Assembly: GCA_031425035.1 (NCBI GenBank)
Contig: JANPIN010000053.1
Coordinates: forward strand, 1 to 64,000
Length of the DNA stretch: 64,000 nucleotides
Direction of reading: 5' to 3'
Source: M3007 sp031425035
Lineage (GTDB): Bacteria; Bacteroidota; Bacteroidia; Chitinophagales; Saprospiraceae
This document shows, piece after piece, positions 18,324 to 26,171 of this stretch (position 1 is its first letter; every line of letters starts with the position of its first letter). A program made the position numbers and the translations under genes. The notes under the pieces were generated by a model, which searched no databases, was not told where the DNA came from, and saw nothing but the letters and a program-made list of their open reading frames with translations.

Positions 18324-19343
18324 TTAATCCCGGGGAAATCCGAAACGTGGATCAAACAAAAACTCCCGGTCCGTCAGCGTCAGCAAAAAAGCGACGAGGT
18401 CAATTTTTTCATTGGCGCTCAACACGATGGGGGCTTTCAGTCGCTTATCCAGCGTGCTGCTTGCCTGTAGGCCAGTATAGTGATTCACCACATCCAGCAG
18501 TTTTTTGAAACGCCCGTCGTGCATATACGGGTAGGTAAATTGGATATTGCGCAGCGTCGGTATTTTGAAAAGCAGCGAATCCTGGGGCGAACCGGTAATA
18601 CGCATGCGGCCAACATCACGCAGGGCCGTATCTACCGGGAGACCATTATTGGCGATACCGCCGTTGGTAAACAAGGGTTCGGTATGGCAGCCGGCACAGT
18701 GCTGCCGGAACAAGCTTAATCCATTGATTTCCTGCACGGCAAGTTCGCCACCAGCCTCCTGGCGTATGTACTTGTCATACCTGGAATTTGAGGACTGGAG
18801 CGACAGAACAAACTGCGAAAGCGCCTGCAAACTGTGCTGACCGGTAGCCAGCGAATCGCCGAAAGCGGCTTGAAACAGAGACCGGTATTTGCCGGATTGA
18901 TTTAGCTTTTGCACCACGAGTTCTATATTTTGGTCCATCTCTTCGGGACTAGCCATCGGGGCCAGGGGCTGCATATCCAGGTGGTTTACGCCGCCGTCCC
19001 ACATAAAAACGTTCATCCAGGCCATGTTCATGATCGCCGGTGCATTCCGGCGGCCAATGCGCCCGGCTATACCGTGACTCAGGGCATGATCGACATGGGC
19101 AAAACCCGTCGCCTGTAAATGGCAGCTGGCGCAGGAAATGGTGGTGTCGCGAGAGAGAAGGGGATCGTAGAAAAGGCGGCGGCCCAACTGAAACCCGGAT
19201 TCCGTCAAAGGATTTTTAGTGAAATCATACGTCGGTTGCGGCCAGCCCGCAGGCAACTGAAAGCCGGGCTGCCGACTGGTAAAAGCCAGGAGCAGGACAA
19301 ACAGGCCGGATAAAGCCAGTGGAATGCGCAGATGGAGCCCCAT
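18324..19343 (-). CDS. Di-heme cytochrome c peroxidase/MauG family (MbnH-like)
   Basis: The 339-residue protein has a signal peptide and two heme c sites, CASCH (71-75) and CAGCH (216-220), in the arrangement of the bacterial CCP/MauG superfamily. It has RRLFYDPLLSRDTTISCASCH and a C-terminal GLSLFRQHCAGCHTEPLF typical of the group. It overlaps the MbnP gene by 1 nt. MbnH enzymes pair with MbnP and oxidise a Trp of the partner to create a copper site, so this partner suggests MbnH activity rather than a plain peroxidase. That functional choice is an inference from gene order. Confidence 0.88.
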   Translation of the reverse strand: MGLHLRIPLALSGLFVLLLAFTSRQPGFQLPAGWPQPTYDFTKNPLTESGFQLGRRLFYDPLLSRDTTISCASCHLQATGFAHVDHALSHGIAGRIGRRNAPAIMNMAWMNVFMWDGGVNHLDMQPLAPMASPEEMDQNIELVVQKLNQSGKYRSLFQAAFGDSLATGQHSLQALSQFVLSLQSSNSRYDKYIRQEAGGELAVQEINGLSLFRQHCAGCHTEPLFTNGGIANNGLPVDTALRDVGRMRITGSPQDSLLFKIPTLRNIQFTYPYMHDGRFKKLLDVVNHYTGLQASSTLDKRLKAPIVLSANEKIDLVAFLLTLTDREFLFDPRFGFPRD

Positions 19344-20068
19344 TATTCGCTGGAAAAAACGTTTTTAAAATAACCGGCCAGTTGCACCGCTGTCCGCGAA
19401 GGCTGCATCACCTGATTGGTAGTCCGCAGATCAAGCTGCCCGAAAAATTTCGCCAGCTCCACAGAAACGGACAAATCTGCGGGCTGCCTTTTACTCACCT
19501 GTACCTGGATGGGTAAAACGACCTGCTGCACACTTTGAAAAGGGGGCATATAGCCGCCCAGATGAAATTCAAAAGCCTGATGCAGCGTCCTGCAGGCCGT
19601 ACTTCGTCCTTCCATTTTTACATTCACATAACCGCTGTTCCAGGCCCAGTACATGCCCAGCGTCGGATCCAGGTCGCCGCCTTGCGCACCGCTTACATTA
19701 TGCAGACTATCGATGCCCACCAAAAAGCGCAGGCTGGTATACGTGCCCTCCGGAACGTCTTGTAATTCAATGCTTTGGGTAACACTTTCCTCCGCATCGA
19801 TCAGGTGGCAACTGTTTATTTCGGTGAATACGCCGTCTTTTCCAACAAGTTCTACGGCTGTAATATAGAAGCGGAGTTTATCCACATACAGACTGTCGCC
19901 ATTGGATAAGTGGTAAAGCTGCTTTTCCAGAACCAGGTTTTGTCCGGAAAACAACGGGGCGAAATGAAGGCTTAAGTTTCCTCCGTTAAAAATTTCCAGC
20001 TTAGAAAAAGCACTTATAAAAATCGATAAGATCACGAAGTACGTACCTGTCAACCTGAACATAAACAT
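19343..20068 (-). CDS. MbnP-family copper-binding protein
   Basis: The 241-residue exported protein has an N-terminal signal or anchor and family landmarks: LSLHFAPLFSGQNLVL, DSLYVDKLRFYITAVEL, VPEGTYTSLRFLVGID and DPTLGMYWAWNSGYVNVKMEG. The WAWNSGY segment corresponds to the Trp-rich part of MbnP where a Trp is modified in characterised members. The stop and start of this gene and the di-heme gene overlap by 1 nt. Binding of copper in the periplasm or at the surface is expected from the family. Confidence 0.82.
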   Translation of the reverse strand: MFMFRLTGTYFVILSIFISAFSKLEIFNGGNLSLHFAPLFSGQNLVLEKQLYHLSNGDSLYVDKLRFYITAVELVGKDGVFTEINSCHLIDAEESVTQSIELQDVPEGTYTSLRFLVGIDSLHNVSGAQGGDLDPTLGMYWAWNSGYVNVKMEGRSTACRTLHQAFEFHLGGYMPPFQSVQQVVLPIQVQVSKRQPADLSVSVELAKFFGQLDLRTTNQVMQPSRTAVQLAGYFKNVFSSE

Positions 20069-20070
20069 AC

Positions 20071-20541
20071 TCAGCGCCCTGGTCGGTTGCCCGGATTTGG
20101 TGGCAGGATCACTTGCAGTAAATCCGGCAACAGGGATTCAAAATCTTTTTTTTGCTCGGGGGTACACAGGGCTTTTAAAGCGGCAAAATGGGCATAGGTT
20201 ACTGTTGCCCGGTCTTTTTGAATTTGCGATAAAACCGTCAGAAGCGAATCCTGCAAGCTGGGTGCTACCGTTTCCTGGTCCAGCAGCGCAAAGTAATTTT
20301 CCATTGTCGACCGGTAGGCGCGGTTATAACCCTGCATTTGCTCCCGGTGCGTAGACTTCAGCTCCCGGAATTGTTTATCTTGGGTGGCGTCCAGGTGCAG
20401 CGTTTCGACAATTTGGTGGTCCAGTTGTGGGCCGTCGCCGGGCCCATGTGCCGGACCCCGGAAAAGCAGAAAGCCCAGGGTGCCGAAATTCAGTAACAGC
20501 AGCGCGATCACTGCGATGGTGAGCAGAGTTTCCTTTTTCAT
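20071..20541 (-). CDS. Spy/CpxP-like periplasmic metal-sensor protein
   Basis: The 156-residue protein has one N-terminal membrane segment (LLTIAVIALLLLNFGTLGFL) and a helical periplasmic part with the pattern LHLDATQDKQFRELKSTHREQM, as in the Spy/CpxP/ZraP heavy-metal-resistance family. It lies 2 nt upstream of MbnP and 3 nt downstream of the putative anti-sigma gene. It could sense metal or misfolded proteins for the sigma factor of the same operon, but no experiment here shows this. Confidence 0.75.
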   Translation of the reverse strand: MKKETLLTIAVIALLLLNFGTLGFLLFRGPAHGPGDGPQLDHQIVETLHLDATQDKQFRELKSTHREQMQGYNRAYRSTMENYFALLDQETVAPSLQDSLLTVLSQIQKDRATVTYAHFAALKALCTPEQKKDFESLLPDLLQVILPPNPGNRPGR

Positions 20542-20544
20542 TTA

Positions 20545-20814
20545 TCAGGGATAAAGGTTGAAATTCGTATTGTCCAGGCTATAGCTCGAAACCTGGGAGC
20601 TTGACTGCTTTTGCGGCCGCTGCAAAACCTGTAGATTAGCGAACAACAGCAAAGCTAAACAGGCGGCCGTCATCAGTACGTAGGTACGCGGTAGTACGCG
20701 CCGGCCATCAAAAATCCGATCCCGGATCTGGGCGTATAATTTCGGGTCCGGTTTTGCCCGCTGCAGACCATGCAGACTGTTCAAAATTTCTTCTTCCCAG
20801 TTTTCCTTGTTCAT
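20545..20814 (-). CDS. Small membrane protein, possible anti-sigma factor
   Basis: The 89-residue product has a charged cytoplasmic N-terminus (EEEILNSLHGLQRAKPDPKLYAQ), one membrane segment (TYVLMTAACLALLLFANL) and a short polar tail. Size, topology and position directly after an ECF sigma gene fit a minimal anti-sigma factor. There is no zinc-binding HxxxCxxC motif. The call rests on context. Confidence 0.6.
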   Translation of the reverse strand: MNKENWEEEILNSLHGLQRAKPDPKLYAQIRDRIFDGRRVLPRTYVLMTAACLALLLFANLQVLQRPQKQSSSQVSSYSLDNTNFNLYP

Positions 20815-20853
20815 ACGTTTGTCGTGCTTTAGTTACTTAGACGATATTTTATT

Positions 20854-21441
20854 TTAAATCCTTCGCTCCGCCTGCAAATCACTTAAACGACTGCGTAAAT
20901 TACTTTTTGCTCTTTGCAAAAGGGATTCCACCGCTTTCAAAGTGATTTCCATGACCTCGGCCACTTCCTGTCGCGGTAAATCTTCCACAAAACTGAGCAG
21001 GAAGGCGGTTTTCTGCTGTTCCGGTAAAGTGTCTATTGCCTGGAACAGGATACGGGCTTCTTCCTTTTGCTCCAGCACGACGCCGGGATGATCAAAAACC
21101 GGCAACTCGATTTTCGGCTCCAGCGTTTCCCCCCGGCAAAAACTGACCACCAGGCCGAACCGTTTTTGCCGTTTGCGGTAGTTCAGCCGGTCGAGGGCCA
21201 GGTTCACCGTGATCCGATAGATCCAGGTACTCACCGCCGAACTGCCCGTAAACCGATCCGCGGATTGATGGATCTTTATAAAAACGTCCTGCGTGACTTC
21301 CTCCGCTTCCTCCGCATGCTGCAAATAACCCAGCGCCGTATTGTATACCCGGCTGCTGAAAATCGTGTAGAACTCCGCAAATGCGCTTTCGCTGCCCAGT
21401 GCTATTTGCGCAAGCAGCGCCTGATGTAGGGAAACGTTCAT
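20854..21441 (-). CDS. ECF-type RNA polymerase sigma factor
   Basis: From the ATG at 21441 the product is 195 residues. Sigma region 2 covers FAEFYTIFSSRVYNTALGYL, EEAEEVTQDVFIKIH and STWIYRITVNLALDRLNYRK; region 4 covers LPEQQKTAFLLSFVEDLPRQ and an HTH in VAEVMEITLKAVESLLQRAK. The longer open frame to 21543 includes the promoter and terminator and is not coding. The operon continues with a small membrane protein, a Spy-like protein, MbnP and an MbnH-like protein, so the sigma factor probably controls a copper or envelope stress response including itself. Confidence 0.9.
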   Translation of the reverse strand: MNVSLHQALLAQIALGSESAFAEFYTIFSSRVYNTALGYLQHAEEAEEVTQDVFIKIHQSADRFTGSSAVSTWIYRITVNLALDRLNYRKRQKRFGLVVSFCRGETLEPKIELPVFDHPGVVLEQKEEARILFQAIDTLPEQQKTAFLLSFVEDLPRQEVAEVMEITLKAVESLLQRAKSNLRSRLSDLQAERRI

Positions 21442-21447
21442 AGCGGG

Positions 21448-21455
21448 CAAACATA
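21448..21455 (-). promoter_or_regulatory. -7 box (TATGTTTG) at the sigma gene
   Basis: Minus-strand TATGTTTG is an exact TAnnTTTG match, ending only 6 nt before the ATG at 21441. Transcription would begin at or within a base or two of the start codon, implying a leaderless mRNA. No TTG at the -33 spacing is evident. Confidence 0.4.
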
Positions 21456-21500
21456 GGGGATGAAGGACATCAGACGTTGGACTTGGAACACGCTCTAAAA

Positions 21501-21541
21501 GAAATCCCGCTCGTTCGGCCATTCCAAACGATCGGGATTTC
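21501..21541 (-). terminator. Hairpin terminator of the polysaccharide locus
   Basis: GAAATCCCG-C-TCGTT pairs with AACGA-T-CGGGATTTC around a 13-nt loop, one mismatch in the stem. On the minus strand it is followed by TTTCTTTTAG. It lies 42 nt after the stop of the last GH16 gene and before the sigma operon. Confidence 0.75.
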
Positions 21542-21582
21542 ACGTCACGGCCAGACCGGCCCTAACTTTTTACGCGCACTCT

Positions 21583-22773
21583 TTATTGAAACACCCGCAC
21601 ATAGTCGACGATCATCCGTTGTGGGAAGTTCGTGGTAGCATCCGGGCTGCCGGGCCAGTTACCGCCCACGGCCACATTGAAAATAAAGAAGAAATTCTGG
21701 TTAAAGGGATAAGGCGACGGAGCCAGCAGGGTAGCGGTGATTTCGTGAAATTTCACGTCATCGATCAGCCACTGAATCTTATCCTGTTCCCAAATGATGG
21801 AAAACACATGAAATTCATCGCTGTATTTGGCCGTACCCGATAAGGCCTTGGAATTACTCTTTTCCAGGTGCTGATTGGTGCTGGAACCATAGTGTGCGGT
21901 GCCGTAAACCCGGTTTGGTTGATTACCAATGAGTTCCATAATGTCGATCTCTCCGCAGGAAGGCCAGTTGACGGTGTTGATGTTGCCACCCAGCATCCAT
22001 AAAGCGGGCCAAATACCCTGGCCCTGCGGTAGCGCGGCGCGAATATCGATCCGGCCGAACTTGAACTCCTTTTTACCCTTTGTAATAATGCGCGAAGAGG
22101 TGTAGGCGGCACTGCTGAAATTCTCTTTGCGTGCCTCGATGATCAGCTTACCATCCGAAAAAAAGGTGTTTTCCGGCCGGTAATACTGCAGCTCGTTATT
22201 CCCCCAGCCACTGGCGCCAATTTCAAAAGTCCAGGCATTGGGGTCCAGTGCAGCCCCATTGAATTCATCCTGCCAGACCAGCGTTTTTCCCGCATACGTT
22301 TCCGGCGTGCTATACCCTGTTGCCGGAATATTGAAGGGGTTGTCCGCATCATCGTTTTGGATGGTCACCGTCGCGCGATCACGGGCGAGGGTAGCGCCAA
22401 CCGGATTGATGAGCAGCACCTGGAAGGTTTCGTCCGGTTCTTTTACACCGTCACCCAGTAGCGGGATGGAGATGGTTTTGGAGCTTTCACCGGCGGCAAA
22501 AATCAGTTGGCCGTCCGTTTTTCCGGTATAATCCAGGCCCGTTTGTGCAGTTCCATTCAGCGTGGCATAGCCCACCAGCACATTGCTTTTAGCTGCCTCC
22601 GATAAGCTGACCTGCACGGAAATAGAACCTGCCGAATTTCCCTCCGCCAACGAAACATCGGCAATGGATAGGGTAGGGGGAAGGACTTGCGTTACTTCCG
22701 GATCTTTTTTGCAGGCCGATAGCAGGGCTAGTCCGGCAAACAAACAAGCTGCACTATATTTTTGAATAGTCAT
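21583..22773 (-). CDS. GH16 beta-glucanase lipoprotein with Calx-beta domain
   Basis: From the ATG at 22773 the product is 396 residues with a lipoprotein signal (FAGLALLSACKKD). A Calx-beta domain follows (about 30-140: VSLSEAAKSNVLVGYATLNG to ATVTIQNDD), then a GH16 domain with the catalytic motif GEIDIMELIG and the acceptor-side WPALWMLGG. GH16 members hydrolyse beta-1,3 or mixed-linkage glucans such as laminarin. Position at the end of a SusCD locus supports a surface-exposed endo-enzyme. The reading frame upstream to 22881 is non-coding and overlaps the neighbouring gene. Confidence 0.92.
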   Translation of the reverse strand: MTIQKYSAACLFAGLALLSACKKDPEVTQVLPPTLSIADVSLAEGNSAGSISVQVSLSEAAKSNVLVGYATLNGTAQTGLDYTGKTDGQLIFAAGESSKTISIPLLGDGVKEPDETFQVLLINPVGATLARDRATVTIQNDDADNPFNIPATGYSTPETYAGKTLVWQDEFNGAALDPNAWTFEIGASGWGNNELQYYRPENTFFSDGKLIIEARKENFSSAAYTSSRIITKGKKEFKFGRIDIRAALPQGQGIWPALWMLGGNINTVNWPSCGEIDIMELIGNQPNRVYGTAHYGSSTNQHLEKSNSKALSGTAKYSDEFHVFSIIWEQDKIQWLIDDVKFHEITATLLAPSPYPFNQNFFFIFNVAVGGNWPGSPDATTNFPQRMIVDYVRVFQ

Positions 22774-22792
22774 ATTTAGAAAATTTAAAGCT

Positions 22793-23617
22793 TCAAAATT
22801 TATACACCCGCACGTAGTCCACTTCCATGCGTCGCGGCCAGATGGATTCATCCACGCCCATGGCGCCACCCCAGTTTCCACCGACTGCCATATTAAGGAT
22901 CAGGTGAAAACGCTGGTCGAAAGGCCACTCATTCGGGGTTTTATGCTGGTTGGTAAAGGTGTGGTATTTCACGCCGTCCACAAAATAATCGATCCGGTCG
23001 GGGTACCATTCAATGGCATACACGTGAAAACTACCTTCCGCATCCTTCAAAAAATAACCGCTGGTACTTTGCGTATGCTTCACGTGGTTGAATGACTCGG
23101 TATGCGCCGAGCCAAACACAGAATCCTGCATATAACCGACGTGTTCCATGATGTCGATCTCCCCGCTGCGGGGCCAACCCCCATATTTCCAGTCGGTGGA
23201 TAACATCCAGACGGCCGGCCAGGTGCCGCGTCCGACGGGACATTTTACCCGCGCTTCCATCCGCCCGTACGTCCAGTCGCCTTTGTATTTGGAAACCAGG
23301 CGCGCCGAGGTGTAGTTACTTTTCTCCCAGTTCTCCCGGCGGGCCTCGATAATCAGGTTGCCTTTTTCCATCCGGGCATTTTCCTGCCGGCGGGCCGTGT
23401 AAAACTGCAGTTCGTTATTCCCCCAGCCGCATACGTCCGGACAACCGGTGCCGTAGTCATAGCTCCATTTTGTCGAGTCCGGCAAACCGGTCGCGTTGAA
23501 TTCGTCGCTCCAAACCAGTTTTTTCCCGGCCGGAACCGCCAGTTTTTTTGAGGACGTACAAGCCGGTAATAACCCGAAAATGGCGAAAAAGCAGAGTAGT
23601 CTGCAAAAGGAACTCAT
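22793..23617 (-). CDS. GH16 beta-glucanase lipoprotein
   Basis: The 274-residue enzyme has a lipoprotein signal ending LLPACTSS and a single GH16 domain. The catalytic motif is GEIDIMEHVGYMQD and the supporting core is GRGTWPAVWMLSTDW; the end VDYVRVYKF is typical. It is close in architecture to the next gene's GH16 domain but has no Calx-beta module, so the pair may differ in localisation or in endo/exo preference. It lies 11 nt downstream of the PKD lipoprotein gene, within the same operon. Confidence 0.93.
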   Translation of the reverse strand: MSSFCRLLCFFAIFGLLPACTSSKKLAVPAGKKLVWSDEFNATGLPDSTKWSYDYGTGCPDVCGWGNNELQFYTARRQENARMEKGNLIIEARRENWEKSNYTSARLVSKYKGDWTYGRMEARVKCPVGRGTWPAVWMLSTDWKYGGWPRSGEIDIMEHVGYMQDSVFGSAHTESFNHVKHTQSTSGYFLKDAEGSFHVYAIEWYPDRIDYFVDGVKYHTFTNQHKTPNEWPFDQRFHLILNMAVGGNWGGAMGVDESIWPRRMEVDYVRVYKF

Positions 23618-23628
23618 AGCCGTTGCGC

Positions 23629-24459
23629 TTAATTTTTCAAGAAAGTAAATTCGAACCAGCCCGCCGTTGGTACGCCGGCCTGATCGCGAATCGGCGAGCG
23701 CAGCACGAGTTCCGTTTCCGTTAGTTTGGCAATATCATACACCGGACCCGAATCCCAGGTGCCGATGAACGCGCCGGCGGGTAACACGATCTGGTCGGAG
23801 CCTGCATCGCCCGTGCCCTTGGAAATCAGCCAGGTCAGGTTGGTCGGCGGTGTAAATGGCACGGCGGCATATTGGTTCCAGGGATCGACGGTCTGCCCAT
23901 TATTGTTGTACTGAAACTTCGCCCCTTCAAAATAGAAACAAAACAAATCGTCGTACTGAGCGGCCTGCAAACCGTTGACCGGCGATTTATACCATTCCTT
24001 GGAACCGGGTACCGGCCCGACCCGCACGGCTTCAGCAGCATGGGTGAACGTCCAGCATTTACCGGCAGCTTCGCAACTTCCGGTCAGTAAACCCACCAGC
24101 GGATCGCAGAGAGCGACCGCATCCTTGGTGATGCTGGCGACTTTCGTGCTTTGCGAAACGCCGCCGCCGCCTTCACCCGCCGCGTACAACGTGATCAGGT
24201 AATCGCCAGCTTTAGTGTAAAATACGGTATCGACCGCATTTTTCGACTTGGCTGGAATACCGCCCGGAAAGTCGAAAGAATGGTCGAAAAAGCCCGTAGA
24301 AAGGTCCCGGACCACGATCCGGTTGGAATCGCCGGGGACATATTCCATGGAAAAGGCGGGCGCCGCCGGTTGGCCGGGCAGGTCGATGTCGCTTTCCTCG
24401 TAAGGGGAGCAGGCCGCTATGGCCAGCAGAAGGGTAAATAAGAGCAGTGTGTTTTTCAT
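23629..24459 (-). CDS. PKD-domain surface lipoprotein of the glucan locus
   Basis: From the ATG at 24459 the product is 276 residues with a lipoprotein signal (LLLAIAACSPY). A PKD domain (about 30-115: VRDLSTGFFDHSFDFPGG to AGDYLITLYAAGEGG) precedes a Trp-rich domain (AGKCWTFTHAAEAVRVGPVP, later GWFEFTFLKN). In laminarin-type loci of Bacteroidota a PKD lipoprotein encoded after SusD acts as a surface glycan-binding protein, and that is the likely role here. Binding has not been shown for this protein. Confidence 0.75.
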   Translation of the reverse strand: MKNTLLLFTLLLAIAACSPYEESDIDLPGQPAAPAFSMEYVPGDSNRIVVRDLSTGFFDHSFDFPGGIPAKSKNAVDTVFYTKAGDYLITLYAAGEGGGGVSQSTKVASITKDAVALCDPLVGLLTGSCEAAGKCWTFTHAAEAVRVGPVPGSKEWYKSPVNGLQAAQYDDLFCFYFEGAKFQYNNNGQTVDPWNQYAAVPFTPPTNLTWLISKGTGDAGSDQIVLPAGAFIGTWDSGPVYDIAKLTETELVLRSPIRDQAGVPTAGWFEFTFLKN

Positions 24460-24547
24460 ATAATTGATCCGAATCGCCGTCCGGAATGGTCTGATGAACA
24501 GAAGTTTGGCCGGTTGAGTGGCCAATAATTGAATTTAAACCTGAGTG

Positions 24548-24602
24548 AGGTTGAAAATTGAGTGCTGAATGTATACAAAGTGCTGATTATCAACCTTTTT
24601 TA
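24548..24602. repeat. Inverted repeat with TGATTATCAA after SusD
   Basis: AGGTTGA (24548-24554) pairs with TCAACCT (24590-24596), followed on the plus strand by a T-run. The loop holds two copies of GTGCTGA and the word TGATTATCAA. A very similar arrangement lies after the stop at 29413. It sits in the 183-nt gap between the PKD and SusD genes. Confidence 0.45.
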
Positions 24603-24642
24603 TAAACCTGCATAAACTTTCATCAACCTTATCAACCACTCC

Positions 24643-26154
24643 TTAATACCCCGGGTTCTGGACAATCGCCCCGTTCGTGGCCTGCACCTGCGATTGCGGT
24701 AGCGGGAACAGGTTATTGCGGCCTTCCTGGTAACCCAGCACGCCCAACGCTTCCAACCCGCGACCTGTACGCACCAGATCGAAAAAACGATGTCCTTCCA
24801 GACCCAGCTCGATGCGGCGCTCCCGGTAAATGGCCGTGAGCAGCGCTGCGCCGGTAGCGTTAATATCGGGCAAAATGTTAGTCGCCGTACCCCGGGCCCG
24901 CGCTCGAACGCGGTTGAGCGAAACCTTGGCGGCACTTTCATTGCCGTTTTGAGCCGCCGCTTCCGCATGCATCAGCAGTACGTCGGAGAAACGGATCACC
25001 CGGTCATTGGCGCCGCCGTTCGGGTTGGGGTCGCCAAAGGGTGCATCCTCGCTTTTATTGGTAAAATACTTCTTCGGGTAGTAGTCATAAGCTATGCCGC
25101 CGGTCGCTTCTTTGGTAAAAATACCACGGTCGCCCATGGCATCCCCAACCCGAAACACCGTGCTTCTCAAGCGCGGGTCTTCAAACCCTTCCTTGAAAAA
25201 TTCCTGGACGAAGTTTTCGGTCGGAATGTTGAAACCATAGCCTTCAAACTGCCCGCGGGCCCGCTGAAAAACCGGAGTAAAGGTGCCTTCGTTGGCATTG
25301 TTTTTCCCCCAGTTGCCGCCCGAAGCGTTCATGTACTGGATTTCAAAAACGGATTCCGCATTGTTTTCGCCGGCTTCGGTGAAAATGCTGCTGTAGTTAG
25401 CAACTAATTGGTATTCATTGGATTGAATGACTTCATTGGCCAGCGCTTCCGCTTCGGACCAGCGTTTTTGCCAGAGATAACACTTCACCAGCAGCGATTG
25501 CGCCGCTCCCTTGGTTATACGCCCCAGGTCCTCCTGGCTATAAGCGCTGCGTACCGGCAGACTGGCCGCTGCTGCGCGCAGATCGGTTTCGATGAGGGCC
25601 CAGATCTGTGCGGCATCGGCCCGCGGCAGGTTGTACTCACTGGGCGCCAGCACGTGATCGGCCAGCGGAACACCCCCGAACATGGTCACCAGCGTGTAGT
25701 TGAACCAGGCGCGGATGAAGTGGGCTTCCCCGAGAATCCGCGCTTTCAAAATTTCGTCCATGACGATCGCTGGTACCCGTTCCAGCACAATATTGGCCCG
25801 GTAAATACCTTCGTAATCGGCCGACCACTCGCTTTCCAGGTTGTCGGTATTGGTCGGTCCGCGGAAAGTTTCCAGTTGCAGCAGCTCGTTGGCGTCATTA
25901 TCGCCGGAACCGCCTTTGATGGCATCGTCGGACATCATATCGCCCCATATCCAGCGGAAATGGCCGGCCGGGGAAATTTCAAATTGCAGGGGCGCATACG
26001 CGGCATTTACCGCCGCGATGGCATCGGCTTCTGTCCGGTAAAAATTCTCCTCCGTCGAACCGATCAGCGGTTTCCGGTCCAGAAAATCTTTTTGGCAGGC
26101 GCCGGGCAACATAGCCGTTAAAGCTATGATTATGAATATTTTATGTTGTTTCAT
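24643..26154 (-). CDS. susD: SusD/RagB-family glycan-binding lipoprotein
   Basis: The 503-residue protein has a lipoprotein signal (TAMLPGACQKD), the N-terminal SusD-like TPR region (EADAIAAVNAAYAPLQF, GEAHFIRAWFNYTLV) and the C-terminal RagB/SusD domain (DRVIRFSDVLLMHAEAAAQNG, LEGHRFFDLVRTG). It captures glucan oligosaccharides at the surface and forms the lid of the SusC transporter, whose gene ends 17 nt upstream. The enzymes encoded downstream suggest beta-1,3-glucan (laminarin-type) as ligand. Confidence 0.95.
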   Translation of the reverse strand: MKQHKIFIIIALTAMLPGACQKDFLDRKPLIGSTEENFYRTEADAIAAVNAAYAPLQFEISPAGHFRWIWGDMMSDDAIKGGSGDNDANELLQLETFRGPTNTDNLESEWSADYEGIYRANIVLERVPAIVMDEILKARILGEAHFIRAWFNYTLVTMFGGVPLADHVLAPSEYNLPRADAAQIWALIETDLRAAAASLPVRSAYSQEDLGRITKGAAQSLLVKCYLWQKRWSEAEALANEVIQSNEYQLVANYSSIFTEAGENNAESVFEIQYMNASGGNWGKNNANEGTFTPVFQRARGQFEGYGFNIPTENFVQEFFKEGFEDPRLRSTVFRVGDAMGDRGIFTKEATGGIAYDYYPKKYFTNKSEDAPFGDPNPNGGANDRVIRFSDVLLMHAEAAAQNGNESAAKVSLNRVRARARGTATNILPDINATGAALLTAIYRERRIELGLEGHRFFDLVRTGRGLEALGVLGYQEGRNNLFPLPQSQVQATNGAIVQNPGY

Positions 26155-26171
26155 GTTATGGAATTTAACTT

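Noticed and set aside
21442..21543. N-terminal extension of the sigma factor
   Set aside because: The added codons cover the -7 box and terminator hairpin, and sigma homology starts at the ATG at 21441.
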